DNA of 64,000 nucleotides from Jejuia sp040720935 (GCF_040720935.1 NZ_JBFDAE010000018.1:1-64000), one strand, 5' to 3'; shown: positions 33,991 to 43,944, numbered from the stretch's first letter. Numbers and translations: made by a program. The notes: a model not told the origin generated them from the letters alone.

Positions 33991-35523
33991 ATGAGCAACG
34001 AAAAAACAATTAAATCTGCACTAATTTCGGTATTTAGTAAAGACGGTTTAGAGCCAATAGTCAAAGAATTGGACAAGCAAGGTGTAACCATTTATTCTAC
34101 TGGTGGTACCGAGAAATTTATTAACGATTTAGGCGTAAATGTTGTTCCTGTTGAAGATGTAACCTCGTATCCCTCTATTTTAGGTGGTCGCGTAAAAACA
34201 TTACACCCTAAAGTATTTGGTGGTATTTTAAACAGACAAAACCACGATGGCGATGTTGCTGAATTGGCAGAATTTGAAATCCCTCAAATTGATGTGGTCA
34301 TCGTTGATTTATATCCGTTTGAAAAAACTGTTGCTTCGGGTGCAAGCAATCAAGATATTATTGAAAAAATAGATATAGGTGGTATTTCTTTAATTCGTGC
34401 GGCAGCTAAAAATTATGCCGATGTAATTTGTGTGTCTTCTGTTGATGATTATGCGGAGTTTTTAGATTTGATTTCTGCTAACAACGGTTCTATTTCAGAA
34501 GAAGATAGAAAACGTTTTGCCGGAAAAGCATTCAATGTATCCTCTCATTATGATACTGCTATTTTCAATTATTTCAATAAAGACCATAACGAAGCAGTTT
34601 TAAAAATAAGCAAAACTAACGGAAAGGTGTTGCGCTACGGCGAAAACCCACACCAAAAAGGATTTTTCTTTGGAGATTTTGATGAGTTATTCACAAAATT
34701 GCACGGAAAAGAATTGAGCTACAACAACCTTTTAGATGTTGATGCGGCCGTAAATTTAATGTTGGAATTTAAAAACGACGCACCAACCTTTGCTGTCCTA
34801 AAACATAACAATGCATGTGGTTTAGCACAACGCGACACATTACACCAAGCTTATATCGACGCTTTAGCTGGCGATCCTGTTTCGGCTTTTGGCGGTGTTT
34901 TAATCAGTAACAAAGAAATTGACAAAGCTACTGCCGAGGAAATTCACAAACTGTTCTGTGAAGTAGTTATTGCACCTTCTTTTTCTGCGAAAGCGTTAGA
35001 AATTCTGAAAGGGAAAAAGAACCGCATTTTATTAGTCATTCACGATATTGAAATGCCTAACACAAACGTAAGAAGTTGTTTAAATGGTGTCTTGGTTCAA
35101 GATAGAAATAACATCACTGATACTGCTGAAGGTTTGAAAAACGTAACCAATACGGCACCTACTCCATCTCAAATTGATGATTTAATTTTTGCGTCTAAAA
35201 TTTGCAAGCACACAAAATCTAATACTATTGTTTTAGCTAAAAACAAACAATTATGTGCTAGCGGAACAGGACAAACCAGTCGTGTTGACGCTTTGGAACA
35301 AGCCATACATAAAGCAGGTACATTTAAGTTCGATTTAAACGGAGCGGTTATGGCAAGTGATGCATTTTTCCCGTTTCCAGATTGTGTGGAAATTGCTAAA
35401 AACGCAGGAATTGCGGCAGTAATTCAACCAGGTGGTTCTATAAAAGATCAATTGAGTATTGATTATTGTAATGAAAATGGGGTTGCAATGGTCATGACCG
35501 GCACGCGTCATTTTAAGCATTAA
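33991..35523 (+). CDS. purH: Bifunctional AICAR formyltransferase/IMP cyclohydrolase PurH
   Basis: A 510-residue enzyme for the last two steps of IMP synthesis. The N-terminal MGS-like cyclohydrolase domain (about 1-150) has ALISVFSKDGLEP, YSTGGTEKFI and LGGRVKTLHPKVFGGIL. The C-terminal transformylase domain has YGENPHQKG, KHNNACG, the region around VLVQDRN, and a C-terminal VMTGTRHFKH. I chose the ATG at 33991 (MSNEKTIKSAL); the longer reading covers the -7 promoter element. It is a single gene upstream of the mre operon. Confidence 0.97.
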   Translation: MSNEKTIKSALISVFSKDGLEPIVKELDKQGVTIYSTGGTEKFINDLGVNVVPVEDVTSYPSILGGRVKTLHPKVFGGILNRQNHDGDVAELAEFEIPQIDVVIVDLYPFEKTVASGASNQDIIEKIDIGGISLIRAAAKNYADVICVSSVDDYAEFLDLISANNGSISEEDRKRFAGKAFNVSSHYDTAIFNYFNKDHNEAVLKISKTNGKVLRYGENPHQKGFFFGDFDELFTKLHGKELSYNNLLDVDAAVNLMLEFKNDAPTFAVLKHNNACGLAQRDTLHQAYIDALAGDPVSAFGGVLISNKEIDKATAEEIHKLFCEVVIAPSFSAKALEILKGKKNRILLVIHDIEMPNTNVRSCLNGVLVQDRNNITDTAEGLKNVTNTAPTPSQIDDLIFASKICKHTKSNTIVLAKNKQLCASGTGQTSRVDALEQAIHKAGTFKFDLNGAVMASDAFFPFPDCVEIAKNAGIAAVIQPGGSIKDQLSIDYCNENGVAMVMTGTRHFKH

Positions 35524-35700
35524 CAGCTAATTCAGTCGTTTAAACACCTAGGCTAAAAGTCTAAAAACCGACGAAAGACGTATAAAGTTCAGTTACATTT
35601 GTTTAAATCATTTTTTGAAGCCCTTAATAACTCATATATTTATGAAGTTTTATTACATTTACGGGATTCGTTTTAAACCACTAAAAAATTTTAATAGCCC

Positions 35701-36729
35701 ATGGGATTTTTTGACTTCCTAACCGAGGATATAGCCATAGATTTAGGTACTGCAAATACATTGATTATCCATAACGACAAGGTTGTTGTTGATGCACCGT
35801 CCATAGTGGCTCGCGATAGAGTTTCGGGCAAAATTATTGCTGTTGGTCAGGAAGCCAGTTTAATGCAAGGAAAAACCCATGAGAATATCAAAACAATTCG
35901 CCCTCTAAAAGATGGTGTAATTGCAGATTTTGATGCGTCTGAGCAAATGATAAGTATGTTTATTAAAAACATACCGGCTTTAAAAAAGAAGTTTTTTACC
36001 CCAGCATTACGCATGGTAATTTGTATTCCTTCTGGAATTACAGAAGTAGAAATGCGTGCAGTAAAAGAAAGTGCAGAACGAGTTAATGGTAAAGAAGTGT
36101 ACTTGATTCACGAACCAATGGCTGCAGCTATTGGTATTGGCGTTGACATTATGCAACCAAAAGGAAACATGGTTGTGGATATAGGTGGTGGTACTACCGA
36201 AATTGCGGTAATTGCCCTTGGCGGCATTGTTTGTGACAAATCTGTAAAAATTGCAGGTGATGTATTTACCAATGATATTGTGTATTACATGCGCACACAA
36301 CACAACCTTTATGTTGGAGAGCGTACTGCGGAAAAAATAAAAATACAGATTGGTGCTGCTACCGAAGATTTAGAATTACCTCCAGAAGATATGAGCGTTC
36401 AAGGGCGTGATTTATTGACAGGAAAACCAAAGCAGGTGTCTATCTCCTATCGCGAAATAGCAAAAGCTTTAGATAAATCTATTTTACGTATTGAAGATGC
36501 GGTTATGGAAACATTATCCCAAACACCGCCAGAATTGGCTGCCGATATTTATAATACGGGTATTTATTTAGCAGGTGGTGGATCTATGCTGCGTGGTCTA
36601 GATAAACGCTTGTCCCTAAAAACAGACTTACCTGTTTATATTGCTGAAGACCCTTTACGTGCTGTAGTTAGAGGTACAGGAATTACACTTAAAAATTTAC
36701 CTAAATACAAAAGTGTATTGATTAAGTAA
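35701..36729 (+). CDS. mreB: Rod-shape determining protein MreB
   Basis: A 342-residue bacterial actin. ATP-binding motifs are intact: phosphate 1 IDLGTANTLI, phosphate 2 VVDIGGGTTEIAVIALGG and the adenosine loop YLAGGGSMLRGL. It polymerises on the inner membrane and guides lateral wall synthesis together with MreC, MreD, PBP2 and RodA, all encoded next. A TACATTTG element at 35594-35601, about 100 bp upstream, could be its -7 box. A MITE-like insert separates it from mreC. Confidence 0.97.
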   Translation: MGFFDFLTEDIAIDLGTANTLIIHNDKVVVDAPSIVARDRVSGKIIAVGQEASLMQGKTHENIKTIRPLKDGVIADFDASEQMISMFIKNIPALKKKFFTPALRMVICIPSGITEVEMRAVKESAERVNGKEVYLIHEPMAAAIGIGVDIMQPKGNMVVDIGGGTTEIAVIALGGIVCDKSVKIAGDVFTNDIVYYMRTQHNLYVGERTAEKIKIQIGAATEDLELPPEDMSVQGRDLLTGKPKQVSISYREIAKALDKSILRIEDAVMETLSQTPPELAADIYNTGIYLAGGGSMLRGLDKRLSLKTDLPVYIAEDPLRAVVRGTGITLKNLPKYKSVLIK

Positions 36730-36746
36730 AGTACAAATAGGGCTAC

Positions 36747-36912
36747 TTATACCAATTAAACCTCAAAATAATGCATATAAATCGTTTCTTTTTTGCTTAT
36801 TCTTCGTTTAAAAATGTAATCGTAACTAATGCTATGATTAAATTTTTCGCCTTGACTAATCAAAAAATAATTCAATTTATTTATACATCATTTTAAAATT
36901 CAATTGGTATAA
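36747..36912. mobile_element. MITE-like element between mreB and mreC
   Basis: A 166-bp AT-rich element. Its ends are exact inverted copies: TTATACCAATT (36747-36757) and AATTGGTATAA (36902-36912). Imperfect symmetry continues inward for about 30 bp (AAAATAATG against CATCATTTT). It codes for nothing. No target-site duplication is obvious. It ends 3 bp before the mreC ATG. Confidence 0.75.
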
Positions 36913-36915
36913 CCC

Positions 36916-37737
36916 ATGCAACAGATTATTAATTTCATAATAAGGAACAAAAACTTTTTGTTGTTCTTGTTGCTCTTTTGTATTTCGATCTTATTTACAA
37001 TTCAGTCTCATTCTTATCATAAAAGTAAATTTGTAAACTCTGCTAATTTTTTAAGTGGTGGTGTTTATAATTCGGTGAACAATATCAGTTCCTATTTCAA
37101 TTTAAAATCTCAAAATCAATTACTTGCTGAAGAGAATAATCGACTCAACGAATTATTACTTAACTATGAAATTGATTCAGATTCGGCATTTAAAGATAGT
37201 GTGAACTTCAAGCAACAATATAAGTTTACATCAGCAAATGTGATCAGAAACAGTTATGCTGCAACTAATAATTATTTATTGGTTAACAAAGGCAGAAATG
37301 ACAGTATTAAAGAAGATCTTGGCGTAAGGTCTCAACGCGGTTTAGTGGGGATTATAGATAAGACTTCAGCCAATTACGCTACTGTTATTTCAATTTTAAA
37401 CACGAGTAGCAAAATAAGTGCACTATTAAAAAGAACCAATCATTTTGGAACACTAAAATGGGATGGGAATTCGCCTCAAATTGTGCAACTGACAGATGTT
37501 GAAAAAATAGCAGGTGTCATGCAAGGAGACACCATTATTACTTCAGGGCGTTCGTCAATTTTTCCTAAGGGCATTCAAATTGGTATCGTTGAAGATTTTA
37601 AACTGGATGCTGCCGAAAATTTCTATGACATAAATGTGAGATTGTTTAACGATATGACGAATTTAGAACATGTCTATATCATCGAAAACACCGATAAAGA
37701 AGAGATTGAATCCTTACTAGAAAGCACCAATGAATAG
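36916..37737 (+). CDS. mreC: Rod-shape determining protein MreC
   Basis: A 273-residue bitopic protein: one N-terminal transmembrane helix (about 12-29), a coiled coil (about 55-90, SQNQLLAEENNRLNELLLNYE), then the beta-rich periplasmic MreC domain (VIRNSYAATNNYLLVNKG, GVRSQRGLVGIID). It links MreB filaments to the periplasmic synthases. It overlaps mreD by 8 bp. Its start lies only 3 bp from the end of a MITE-like element, so its ribosome-binding context may derive from that element. Confidence 0.94.
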   Translation: MQQIINFIIRNKNFLLFLLLFCISILFTIQSHSYHKSKFVNSANFLSGGVYNSVNNISSYFNLKSQNQLLAEENNRLNELLLNYEIDSDSAFKDSVNFKQQYKFTSANVIRNSYAATNNYLLVNKGRNDSIKEDLGVRSQRGLVGIIDKTSANYATVISILNTSSKISALLKRTNHFGTLKWDGNSPQIVQLTDVEKIAGVMQGDTIITSGRSSIFPKGIQIGIVEDFKLDAAENFYDINVRLFNDMTNLEHVYIIENTDKEEIESLLESTNE

Positions 37738-38236
37738 TTTAGCAACAGGACATATTTTTCGGTTTATTGCCCTTGTATTCTTTCAGGTGATACTATTCAA
37801 CCATATCAACTTTTTGGGTAATATCAATCCTTATGTCTATATTTTATTCATCTTGTTTTATCCGGTAAAAAACGATCGGATAGTATTCATTTTCATAAGT
37901 TTTATTTTAGGTTTAACTGTAGATATGTTTTCAGATTCTGGAGGGATACATGCTGCGGCATCAGTATTAATAGCCTATATAAGACCTGTATTTTTAAAGT
38001 TTGCTTTTGGCACCATGTACGAGCACAATCACGTAAAATTTGATAACACCGATTTTGGAGCAAAATTAGTGTACGTAGCGTTATTAACCTTCATTCATCA
38101 TTTCATTCTGTTTTCTTTAGAAATTTTTAATATTTCTGGAATACTATCTATACTCCAAAAAACGTTATTCTCAGGAATATTTACTATCTTAATGATAACG
38201 TTACTATCAATTATTTTTAGTCGGAAAACTAAATGA
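37730..38236 (+). CDS. mreD: Rod-shape determining protein MreD
   Basis: A 168-residue integral membrane protein with about five helices (for example 10-45, 49-66, 77-95, 110-132, 140-163). The region FNHINFLGNINPYVYILFILFYP and LGLTVDMFSDSGGIHAAASVLIAYIRP are characteristic (shown as NINPYVYILF and FSDSGGIHA). It is part of the Rod complex. It overlaps mreC by 8 bp and mrdA by 4 bp, so these genes are translationally coupled. Confidence 0.92.
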   Translation: MNSLATGHIFRFIALVFFQVILFNHINFLGNINPYVYILFILFYPVKNDRIVFIFISFILGLTVDMFSDSGGIHAAASVLIAYIRPVFLKFAFGTMYEHNHVKFDNTDFGAKLVYVALLTFIHHFILFSLEIFNISGILSILQKTLFSGIFTILMITLLSIIFSRKTK

Positions 38237-40179
38237 GACAATTTCTTCTTTTCCTAATAGTTATCCTATGCGGTTTCACTTTTATAGGCAGGCTGTTTTA
38301 CCTTCAAATCTATAAAGGAAGCTCAGATAATTTATACGAAGATAATGCACTTCGAAAAGTATTCGATTTACCAAAAAGAGGTTTTATTTACGACAGAAAC
38401 GGACAACTTTTAGTATCCAATCAGCCTTCTTATGATGTGATGATAATTCCCCGTGAAGTAGAACCCCTAGACACTTTGGAGTTTTGCAATCTTCTAAAAA
38501 TAGATAAAGAAGATTTCATAAAAAAATATGAAAGAGCCAGACATTATTCCCCACGTTTAGAGTCGGTTTTCGTTTCACATTTATCCAAAGAGGATTATGC
38601 AGTTTTGCAAGAAAAAATGCGAAAATTTAAGGGGTTTTACATCCAGAAACGCTCTTTACGAAATTATAATACGACTATTGGCGCTAATGTTTTAGGTGAT
38701 ATTGGAGAAGTAAACAACAGAATTATACAGAGAAACCCATCCTACAGAATGGGTGATTTAATTGGAAATCAAGGTGTTGAAGCTTCCTATGAAAAAACCT
38801 TGCGCGGTGTAAAAGGCATAAAGTTTATCCAGAAAGATAGGTTCAATCGAGATATTGGTCCTTACAAGGGTGGCATTTTCGATACCATACCAGAGCAAGG
38901 AAAGGATATTACAATTACTATAGATGCGCAACTTCAGGCATATGGCGAATTATTGATGAAAAATAAACGTGGTGGTATCATCGCTATTGAACCTAGTACT
39001 GGAGAAATATTAACTATGGTTTCCGCCCCTTCATACAATCCTAATTTACTGGTTGGGAGAGCGCGGTCTAGAAATTTCACAAAACTATATTACGACACGA
39101 TTGCAAAACCTCTTTTTGACCGGGGTTTAAAAGCGCAATACCCTCCTGGATCTCCTTTTAAAGTTTTGAATGCACTAATTGGTCTGCAAGAAAATGTAGT
39201 GACCACCGAAGAGAAATTTGGGTGTAGAATGGGCTATTACCTTGGTAGCAGGAGATTAACAGGGTGTCACCATCACAGAACACCATTAAACATGAACGAT
39301 GGGATTGCGCAGTCCTGTAACGCTTATTTTGCCAATGTTTACAGACGCATTATTGAAAAATATGACACCCCACATGAAGGCATGGACGTTTGGAGCGACC
39401 ACGTAAAGAGTTTTGGATTGGGAAATTATTTGGGCTACGATTTAAAAATAGGCAATAAAGGACGTATTCCTGATGGCGATTTTTACGATAAGTGGTATGG
39501 CAAAAATAGATGGGCAGCAACTTATAATATCTCAAATGCCATTGGACAAGGCGAAGTTGAAGCAACACCAATTCAATTGGCTAACATGGTAGCCGCCATC
39601 GCAAACAGGGGGCATTATTATACCCCACACATTATTAAAGCTATAGAAGGCGATACTATTGATTCAAATTACACAACCCGAAAATATACCACAATAGATA
39701 AAGCCCATTTTGAACCTGCTATTCAAGGTATGTTTGATGTTTTTAACAAAGGAACAGCAGCATCGCTTAAAGTAAAAGGCATCGATATTTGCGGTAAAAC
39801 AGGAACTGCCGAAAACTTTATAAAAATTGATAGCGTAAAAACACAATTGACAGACCATTCTATTTTTGTGGCATTTGCCCCAAAAGACAATCCTAAAATT
39901 GCCTTAGCTATATTTGTTGAAAATGGGTATTGGGGAAGCAGGTTTGCCGGTAAAATGGCAAGTTTAATGATTGAAAAATATATTAGAGGCAGTATTACCA
40001 GAACCGATTTAGAAGATTGGATTTTAAGGCACAGTTTAGAAAACGAATATGCAAAACCATACTCTGGAGAATCATTTAGAATTAATGGCGAAACGCAACT
40101 ACAAGTTGTAGATGAACAGGAATACCACCGTCTTAAAGAACGTGCAAAAAAACTTAACAGACCAATAAACATAGAGTGA
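38233..40179 (+). CDS. mrdA: Penicillin-binding protein 2 (elongasome transpeptidase)
   Basis: A 648-residue class B PBP. One N-terminal membrane helix (about 4-22), a PBP dimer domain (about 45-220), then the transpeptidase domain. Active-site motifs are present: SxxK in PPGSPFKVL, SxN in AQSCNAYFANVY and KTG in CGKTGTAEN. It cross-links peptidoglycan during elongation and works with RodA, whose GTG start overlaps its stop codon by 4 bp. Confidence 0.96.
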   Translation: MRQFLLFLIVILCGFTFIGRLFYLQIYKGSSDNLYEDNALRKVFDLPKRGFIYDRNGQLLVSNQPSYDVMIIPREVEPLDTLEFCNLLKIDKEDFIKKYERARHYSPRLESVFVSHLSKEDYAVLQEKMRKFKGFYIQKRSLRNYNTTIGANVLGDIGEVNNRIIQRNPSYRMGDLIGNQGVEASYEKTLRGVKGIKFIQKDRFNRDIGPYKGGIFDTIPEQGKDITITIDAQLQAYGELLMKNKRGGIIAIEPSTGEILTMVSAPSYNPNLLVGRARSRNFTKLYYDTIAKPLFDRGLKAQYPPGSPFKVLNALIGLQENVVTTEEKFGCRMGYYLGSRRLTGCHHHRTPLNMNDGIAQSCNAYFANVYRRIIEKYDTPHEGMDVWSDHVKSFGLGNYLGYDLKIGNKGRIPDGDFYDKWYGKNRWAATYNISNAIGQGEVEATPIQLANMVAAIANRGHYYTPHIIKAIEGDTIDSNYTTRKYTTIDKAHFEPAIQGMFDVFNKGTAASLKVKGIDICGKTGTAENFIKIDSVKTQLTDHSIFVAFAPKDNPKIALAIFVENGYWGSRFAGKMASLMIEKYIRGSITRTDLEDWILRHSLENEYAKPYSGESFRINGETQLQVVDEQEYHRLKERAKKLNRPINIE

Positions 40180-41450
40180 GAGAAACGAATAGATATTTTA
40201 AATTTGATTGGATAACCATTATCCTTTTTCTACTATTGACGGGATTTGGATGGCTTAATATTTTATCTGCTTCTCATATTGGCACCGATATCAATTACCT
40301 TGATTTCTCACAACCTTACGGAAAACAGTTGGCTTTTATTTTTCTCTCTTTTGTTTTAATAGTCCTGCTTTTGTCTATAGATGCTAAGTTTTACGAACGT
40401 TTTTCAAGTGTTATTTATATAGTGTCCATGCTGTCTTTGGTAGGATTATTTATCTTCGGAAAAAACGTAAATGGGGCCACCTCTTGGTATGCTATTGGAG
40501 GAATGACACTCCAACCCAGCGAGTTTGCCAAAGCCGCTACTGCCCTAGCCGTTGCCAAATATGTGAGCGACCTTAATACTGATATTAATAATCTGGGAGA
40601 TCAACTGCGCACATTTACCTTAATTGTTATTCCTGCACTTCTTGTATTGCTACAAAATGACACGGGAAGCACCGTAGTTTATGGGGCGTTCTTTTTTGTA
40701 TTGTACAGAGAAGGCCTGCCTAAAATCTATCTTTATATTGGACTGTCTCTAATTCTAATAGCTGTTTTTTCGTTAAAATTCGGCGCACCTATAATAGCAT
40801 CCATTGTTGGTGTTATTTGCCTGATCGTATATTTCTTCAATAGGAAGAAAATGCGCCTGCTTCAAATCTTGTTTATTATTGGTATAAGCACAGCACTTTC
40901 TTTTGGCGTGAAATTCTTTTATGAAAGCATTTTAAAACCGCACCAACAAGACCGTATCAGTTTATGGTTGAGATTGGAAAAAGACCCACAAAAATTAGAG
41001 CAAATGAAACGCACATTTGCCTACAACCTCAATGAATCCGAAAAAGCTATCAGCTCTGGAGGGTTTACCGGAAGAGGCTTTTTACAAGGCACCAGAACAA
41101 CAGGGAAATTTGTACCAGAACAACATACCGATTATATTTTTAGTACCGTAGGCGAAGAATGGGGCTTTTTGGGAAGCACGTTCGTTGTTGTTTTATTTGT
41201 ATTGCTTATCATCAGAGTGCTGCATTTGGCAGAATTACAAAAATCGCAGTTTAGTCGGGTATATGGTTATGGCGTCGCAGCTATTATCTTTATGCACTTT
41301 TTTATAAATATAGGTATGGTTATGGGCTTAATTCCAACCATTGGTATTCCGCTACCCATGTTTAGTTACGGTGGTTCAGGTCTTTGGGCATTCACGATTT
41401 TACTGTTTATTTTCATCAAATTAGATTCCAACAGAATCAACGAATGGTAG
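40176..41450 (+). CDS. rodA: Rod-shape determining glycosyltransferase RodA
   Basis: A 424-residue SEDS-family membrane protein with about ten helices. Key blocks are WYAIGGMTLQPSEFAK, TGRGFLQGTRT, FVPEQHTDYIFSTVGEEWGF and the C-terminal GIPLPMFSYGGSGL. It polymerises glycan strands with PBP2. Translation begins at GTG (40176), overlapping the mrdA stop (GTGA). It closes the mreBCD-mrdA-rodA run. Confidence 0.95.
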   Translation: MRETNRYFKFDWITIILFLLLTGFGWLNILSASHIGTDINYLDFSQPYGKQLAFIFLSFVLIVLLLSIDAKFYERFSSVIYIVSMLSLVGLFIFGKNVNGATSWYAIGGMTLQPSEFAKAATALAVAKYVSDLNTDINNLGDQLRTFTLIVIPALLVLLQNDTGSTVVYGAFFFVLYREGLPKIYLYIGLSLILIAVFSLKFGAPIIASIVGVICLIVYFFNRKKMRLLQILFIIGISTALSFGVKFFYESILKPHQQDRISLWLRLEKDPQKLEQMKRTFAYNLNESEKAISSGGFTGRGFLQGTRTTGKFVPEQHTDYIFSTVGEEWGFLGSTFVVVLFVLLIIRVLHLAELQKSQFSRVYGYGVAAIIFMHFFINIGMVMGLIPTIGIPLPMFSYGGSGLWAFTILLFIFIKLDSNRINEW

Positions 41451-41493
41451 GCCTTAATCCTCTTTTGTTGTGGAATTGGTTTTTAATTTCTGA

Positions 41494-42576
41494 CTAATCC
41501 ATGTCAAACCTAACACCAATTGATATATTATTTTGATCTACAAGTTGATCTTTAAAAATAGGCGACAAATCATATTTAACGTACAAAGCTGTATCACCAA
41601 ATGCTAAATAAGTACTTAGACCATACACTAAATTACTGGTATTAAAACCGCGCTTCTGTTTATCCTTTATGCGTTCTCCATCTAAATCATACTTTAATTT
41701 TTGACGTGTCCCTATATTAAAACCGCCATAACCACCTATTCCGAATTTAAATTTATTTTTAGTTGAATATCTAAAATAAGTGTCTTTTTCTATTTTCTTT
41801 GAGGGTCCAAATTCAAAATGCACAGGAAACACAAGATTGGTAATGGATAATTTTGACTTTCTCAAATTTTCAGGAAACTCTTCTAATAGGGTTTGATTAC
41901 CGCTCTTAACAAAATATTGATTGTCGTCTGGCTTTAGTCCGTTAATATGCAATGAAACACCATGTTTAAATCTCACAAAATTTGAGTTTTTAAATACACG
42001 TGTTTTCCAAGCCCAACCCATTTCAAAAAAGCGGGAACCCCCAATTTTATATGGAGAATCATCTAAACTTTGACCTTCTATAACGGCATTGTTTAAGCCA
42101 AATGCTAATACAAAATCACTTTTTGTACGTCTATCGTATTTTCTGTGCTTTGGTCTGTCATCCTCTTGTTTTCCAAAATAAACAAAGCTAGTTTCTCCGC
42201 CTTCACTTCCTCCAATTCTAAATACCATTTCATTTTCATCAGATGAAGACATCTCTGGATTTCTACCTAATAAGGAAATTTTATTTTCTAAAATAGCAAC
42301 ACGGTTCTCTATATTTAATGCCCGCTTTTTAGCCATAGCCAATTTAAGTTTTTTGGCTTCTTCCAACGTGATTTCCCCCTTATTTAGCCTTAAATCAATA
42401 GCTTCTACTTCCGCTTTTAAATGTGCTTTTTCTTCGGCTTCAATTTTAGAAATCGCTATTTTTAATTCTTCTATTTCGCTTTCATTGACCTGTTTTGGGA
42501 TGCTATCCTGTGCAGCGATCAAGTGCGCATTTAAGCTTAAAATTAATAGCACTAAGTACTTTGTGATTGTTTGCAT
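41494..42576 (-). CDS. Outer-membrane beta-barrel protein with N-terminal coiled coil
   Basis: A 360-residue protein with a signal peptide (about 1-22, ending IAAQ). A strongly charged, coiled-coil-prone region follows (about 30-105, rich in Glu, Lys and Ala), then a linker and a beta-barrel-like C-terminal part (about 150-360) that ends in NNISIGVRFDMD. Such layouts occur in small porin-like proteins of Bacteroidota. It lies directly downstream of the ECF sigma and anti-sigma-like genes, and is likely the output or partner of that regulator (inference). Confidence 0.72.
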   Translation of the reverse strand: MQTITKYLVLLILSLNAHLIAAQDSIPKQVNESEIEELKIAISKIEAEEKAHLKAEVEAIDLRLNKGEITLEEAKKLKLAMAKKRALNIENRVAILENKISLLGRNPEMSSSDENEMVFRIGGSEGGETSFVYFGKQEDDRPKHRKYDRRTKSDFVLAFGLNNAVIEGQSLDDSPYKIGGSRFFEMGWAWKTRVFKNSNFVRFKHGVSLHINGLKPDDNQYFVKSGNQTLLEEFPENLRKSKLSITNLVFPVHFEFGPSKKIEKDTYFRYSTKNKFKFGIGGYGGFNIGTRQKLKYDLDGERIKDKQKRGFNTSNLVYGLSTYLAFGDTALYVKYDLSPIFKDQLVDQNNISIGVRFDMD

Positions 42577-42626
42577 GACTGTTCGTTTTTTGATTGAAAT
42601 ATGATTGATGATTGCTTTATTTATTT

Positions 42627-43382
42627 TTATTCGTTACGCTGTGCAATTGCGGTTTTAACAGTACCATAGCTGTCTTTTAAAACTTTAAATACTTTATCTC
42701 TAAAAGACGCGTCCAGTTCAAATTCCACTTCTTGCAACAACAAAGCAGCATCTGCCAAAACTTGGTCTTCGCCTTTCATTCTGTGTAACAAAATGTCTCT
42801 TTGGGCTTGTTTTAAAAGTGAATCGATGGTAGCATCAGATACGCCCTTTTGATTTTCATTAATTGTGTTGATGATGCTTGCCACTTCTTGAGCTTTTTCT
42901 GTTTCAAAAGTTAATTCGACTGTTTTTTTATCCTGTAAAACTTCAATATCTTTTTTAAACTTTGGAAGTACCTTTTCTTCTGCCAATTGAACTGGAGTTT
43001 CTTTTAAAAGCGTCTTGGGCTTATTCATATTTGAAGTTGTATTTTTATCAGTCTCAATTTCTTCAAGAGCCACTGTTGTTTCATTGTCTTGTAGTTCTTT
43101 CTGATTGATAATTGATTTTTCTTCCGAAGTTTCAACGTTTTCTGGCGCATCAACAACAATTGGCGCATCAGTTAGAGTCTCATTGTTCATAAATTGAGAT
43201 ACAACAAAGAATGCACCTATAATACTGGCGGCAATACCTATCCACCAAAACCTATTAGTGTTCCTGCTATCGTCCACACTATCCAAGCGTTCTGATAATT
43301 TTTCCCAAGCTTCGTTTGATGGTGCTATGGTGCGTTTATCTAACTTTTCTTTAAAATCGTCTTCAAATTTAATGGGTGCCAT
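42627..43382 (-). CDS. Membrane-anchored anti-sigma-like protein
   Basis: A 251-residue protein. A cytoplasmic N-terminal part (about 1-45, DDFKEKLDKRTIAPSNEAWEKLSERLD) precedes one transmembrane helix (about 46-64, WWIGIAASIIGAFFVVSQF). An acidic, low-complexity periplasmic part follows. This topology, together with the 14-bp overlap with the upstream sigma gene, suggests an anti-sigma factor, although no zinc-binding anti-sigma motif is present. The C-terminal helix-rich domain (about 165-251) has no family I can name. Confidence 0.75.
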   Translation of the reverse strand: MAPIKFEDDFKEKLDKRTIAPSNEAWEKLSERLDSVDDSRNTNRFWWIGIAASIIGAFFVVSQFMNNETLTDAPIVVDAPENVETSEEKSIINQKELQDNETTVALEEIETDKNTTSNMNKPKTLLKETPVQLAEEKVLPKFKKDIEVLQDKKTVELTFETEKAQEVASIINTINENQKGVSDATIDSLLKQAQRDILLHRMKGEDQVLADAALLLQEVEFELDASFRDKVFKVLKDSYGTVKTAIAQRNE

Positions 43383-43944
43383 AACTCGTTTTGTTTATTT
43401 TTTTTAATTGCTCTTGAAGCATTTTGCGTGCTTTGAAAAGTTGCGACTTTGATGTGCCTTCGCTAACATCTAAAAGTGCTGCAATTTCGCTGTGCCTATA
43501 GCCTTCTATGGCATACATGACGAATACCATTCTGTAACCTTCGGGCAAATTGTCAATCAGTTTTTGAATGTCGTTAACTTCTAAATCCGTTTGAATAGTA
43601 TTAGTATAATCCTTCGAAATACAATCGTCTTCATATAAAAAGTCAACACTTTTTTTTTGCCTTAAGTATGAAATCGATTCCCTAATCATGATGCGCCTTA
43701 TCCATCCTTCAAAACTCCCTTCACTTTTAAAACTTTTCAAATTTGAAAACACTTTAAAAAAACCGTTCAACATGGCTTCTTCTGCTTGCTGCACATCTTT
43801 TATATAATACCTACAAACACTCAACATTTTTGGCGCATGCGTTTCAAACAAGACATGTTGTGCTTCACGATTATTTTTAATCGCTTTTTTTATCAATACT
43901 GTTTCGTTTTTATGCAGTTGAACAACTTTCAAAAATGGGTTCAT
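43369..43944 (-). CDS. ECF-type RNA polymerase sigma factor
   Basis: A 191-residue sigma-70-like factor of the ECF class. Region 2 (about 30-95) has HAPKMLSVCRYYIKD, AEEAMLNGFFKVFSNLKSF and EGSFEGWIRRIMIRESI. Region 4 (about 125-180) has LPEGYRMVFVMYAIEGYRHSEIAALLDVSEGTSKSQL, with the HTH at its end. It directs polymerase to a small regulon. It overlaps the anti-sigma-like gene by 14 bp, and the OMP gene follows. The 257-bp gap upstream (43945-44201) holds only promoters. Confidence 0.93.
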   Translation of the reverse strand: MNPFLKVVQLHKNETVLIKKAIKNNREAQHVLFETHAPKMLSVCRYYIKDVQQAEEAMLNGFFKVFSNLKSFKSEGSFEGWIRRIMIRESISYLRQKKSVDFLYEDDCISKDYTNTIQTDLEVNDIQKLIDNLPEGYRMVFVMYAIEGYRHSEIAALLDVSEGTSKSQLFKARKMLQEQLKKINKTSYGTH

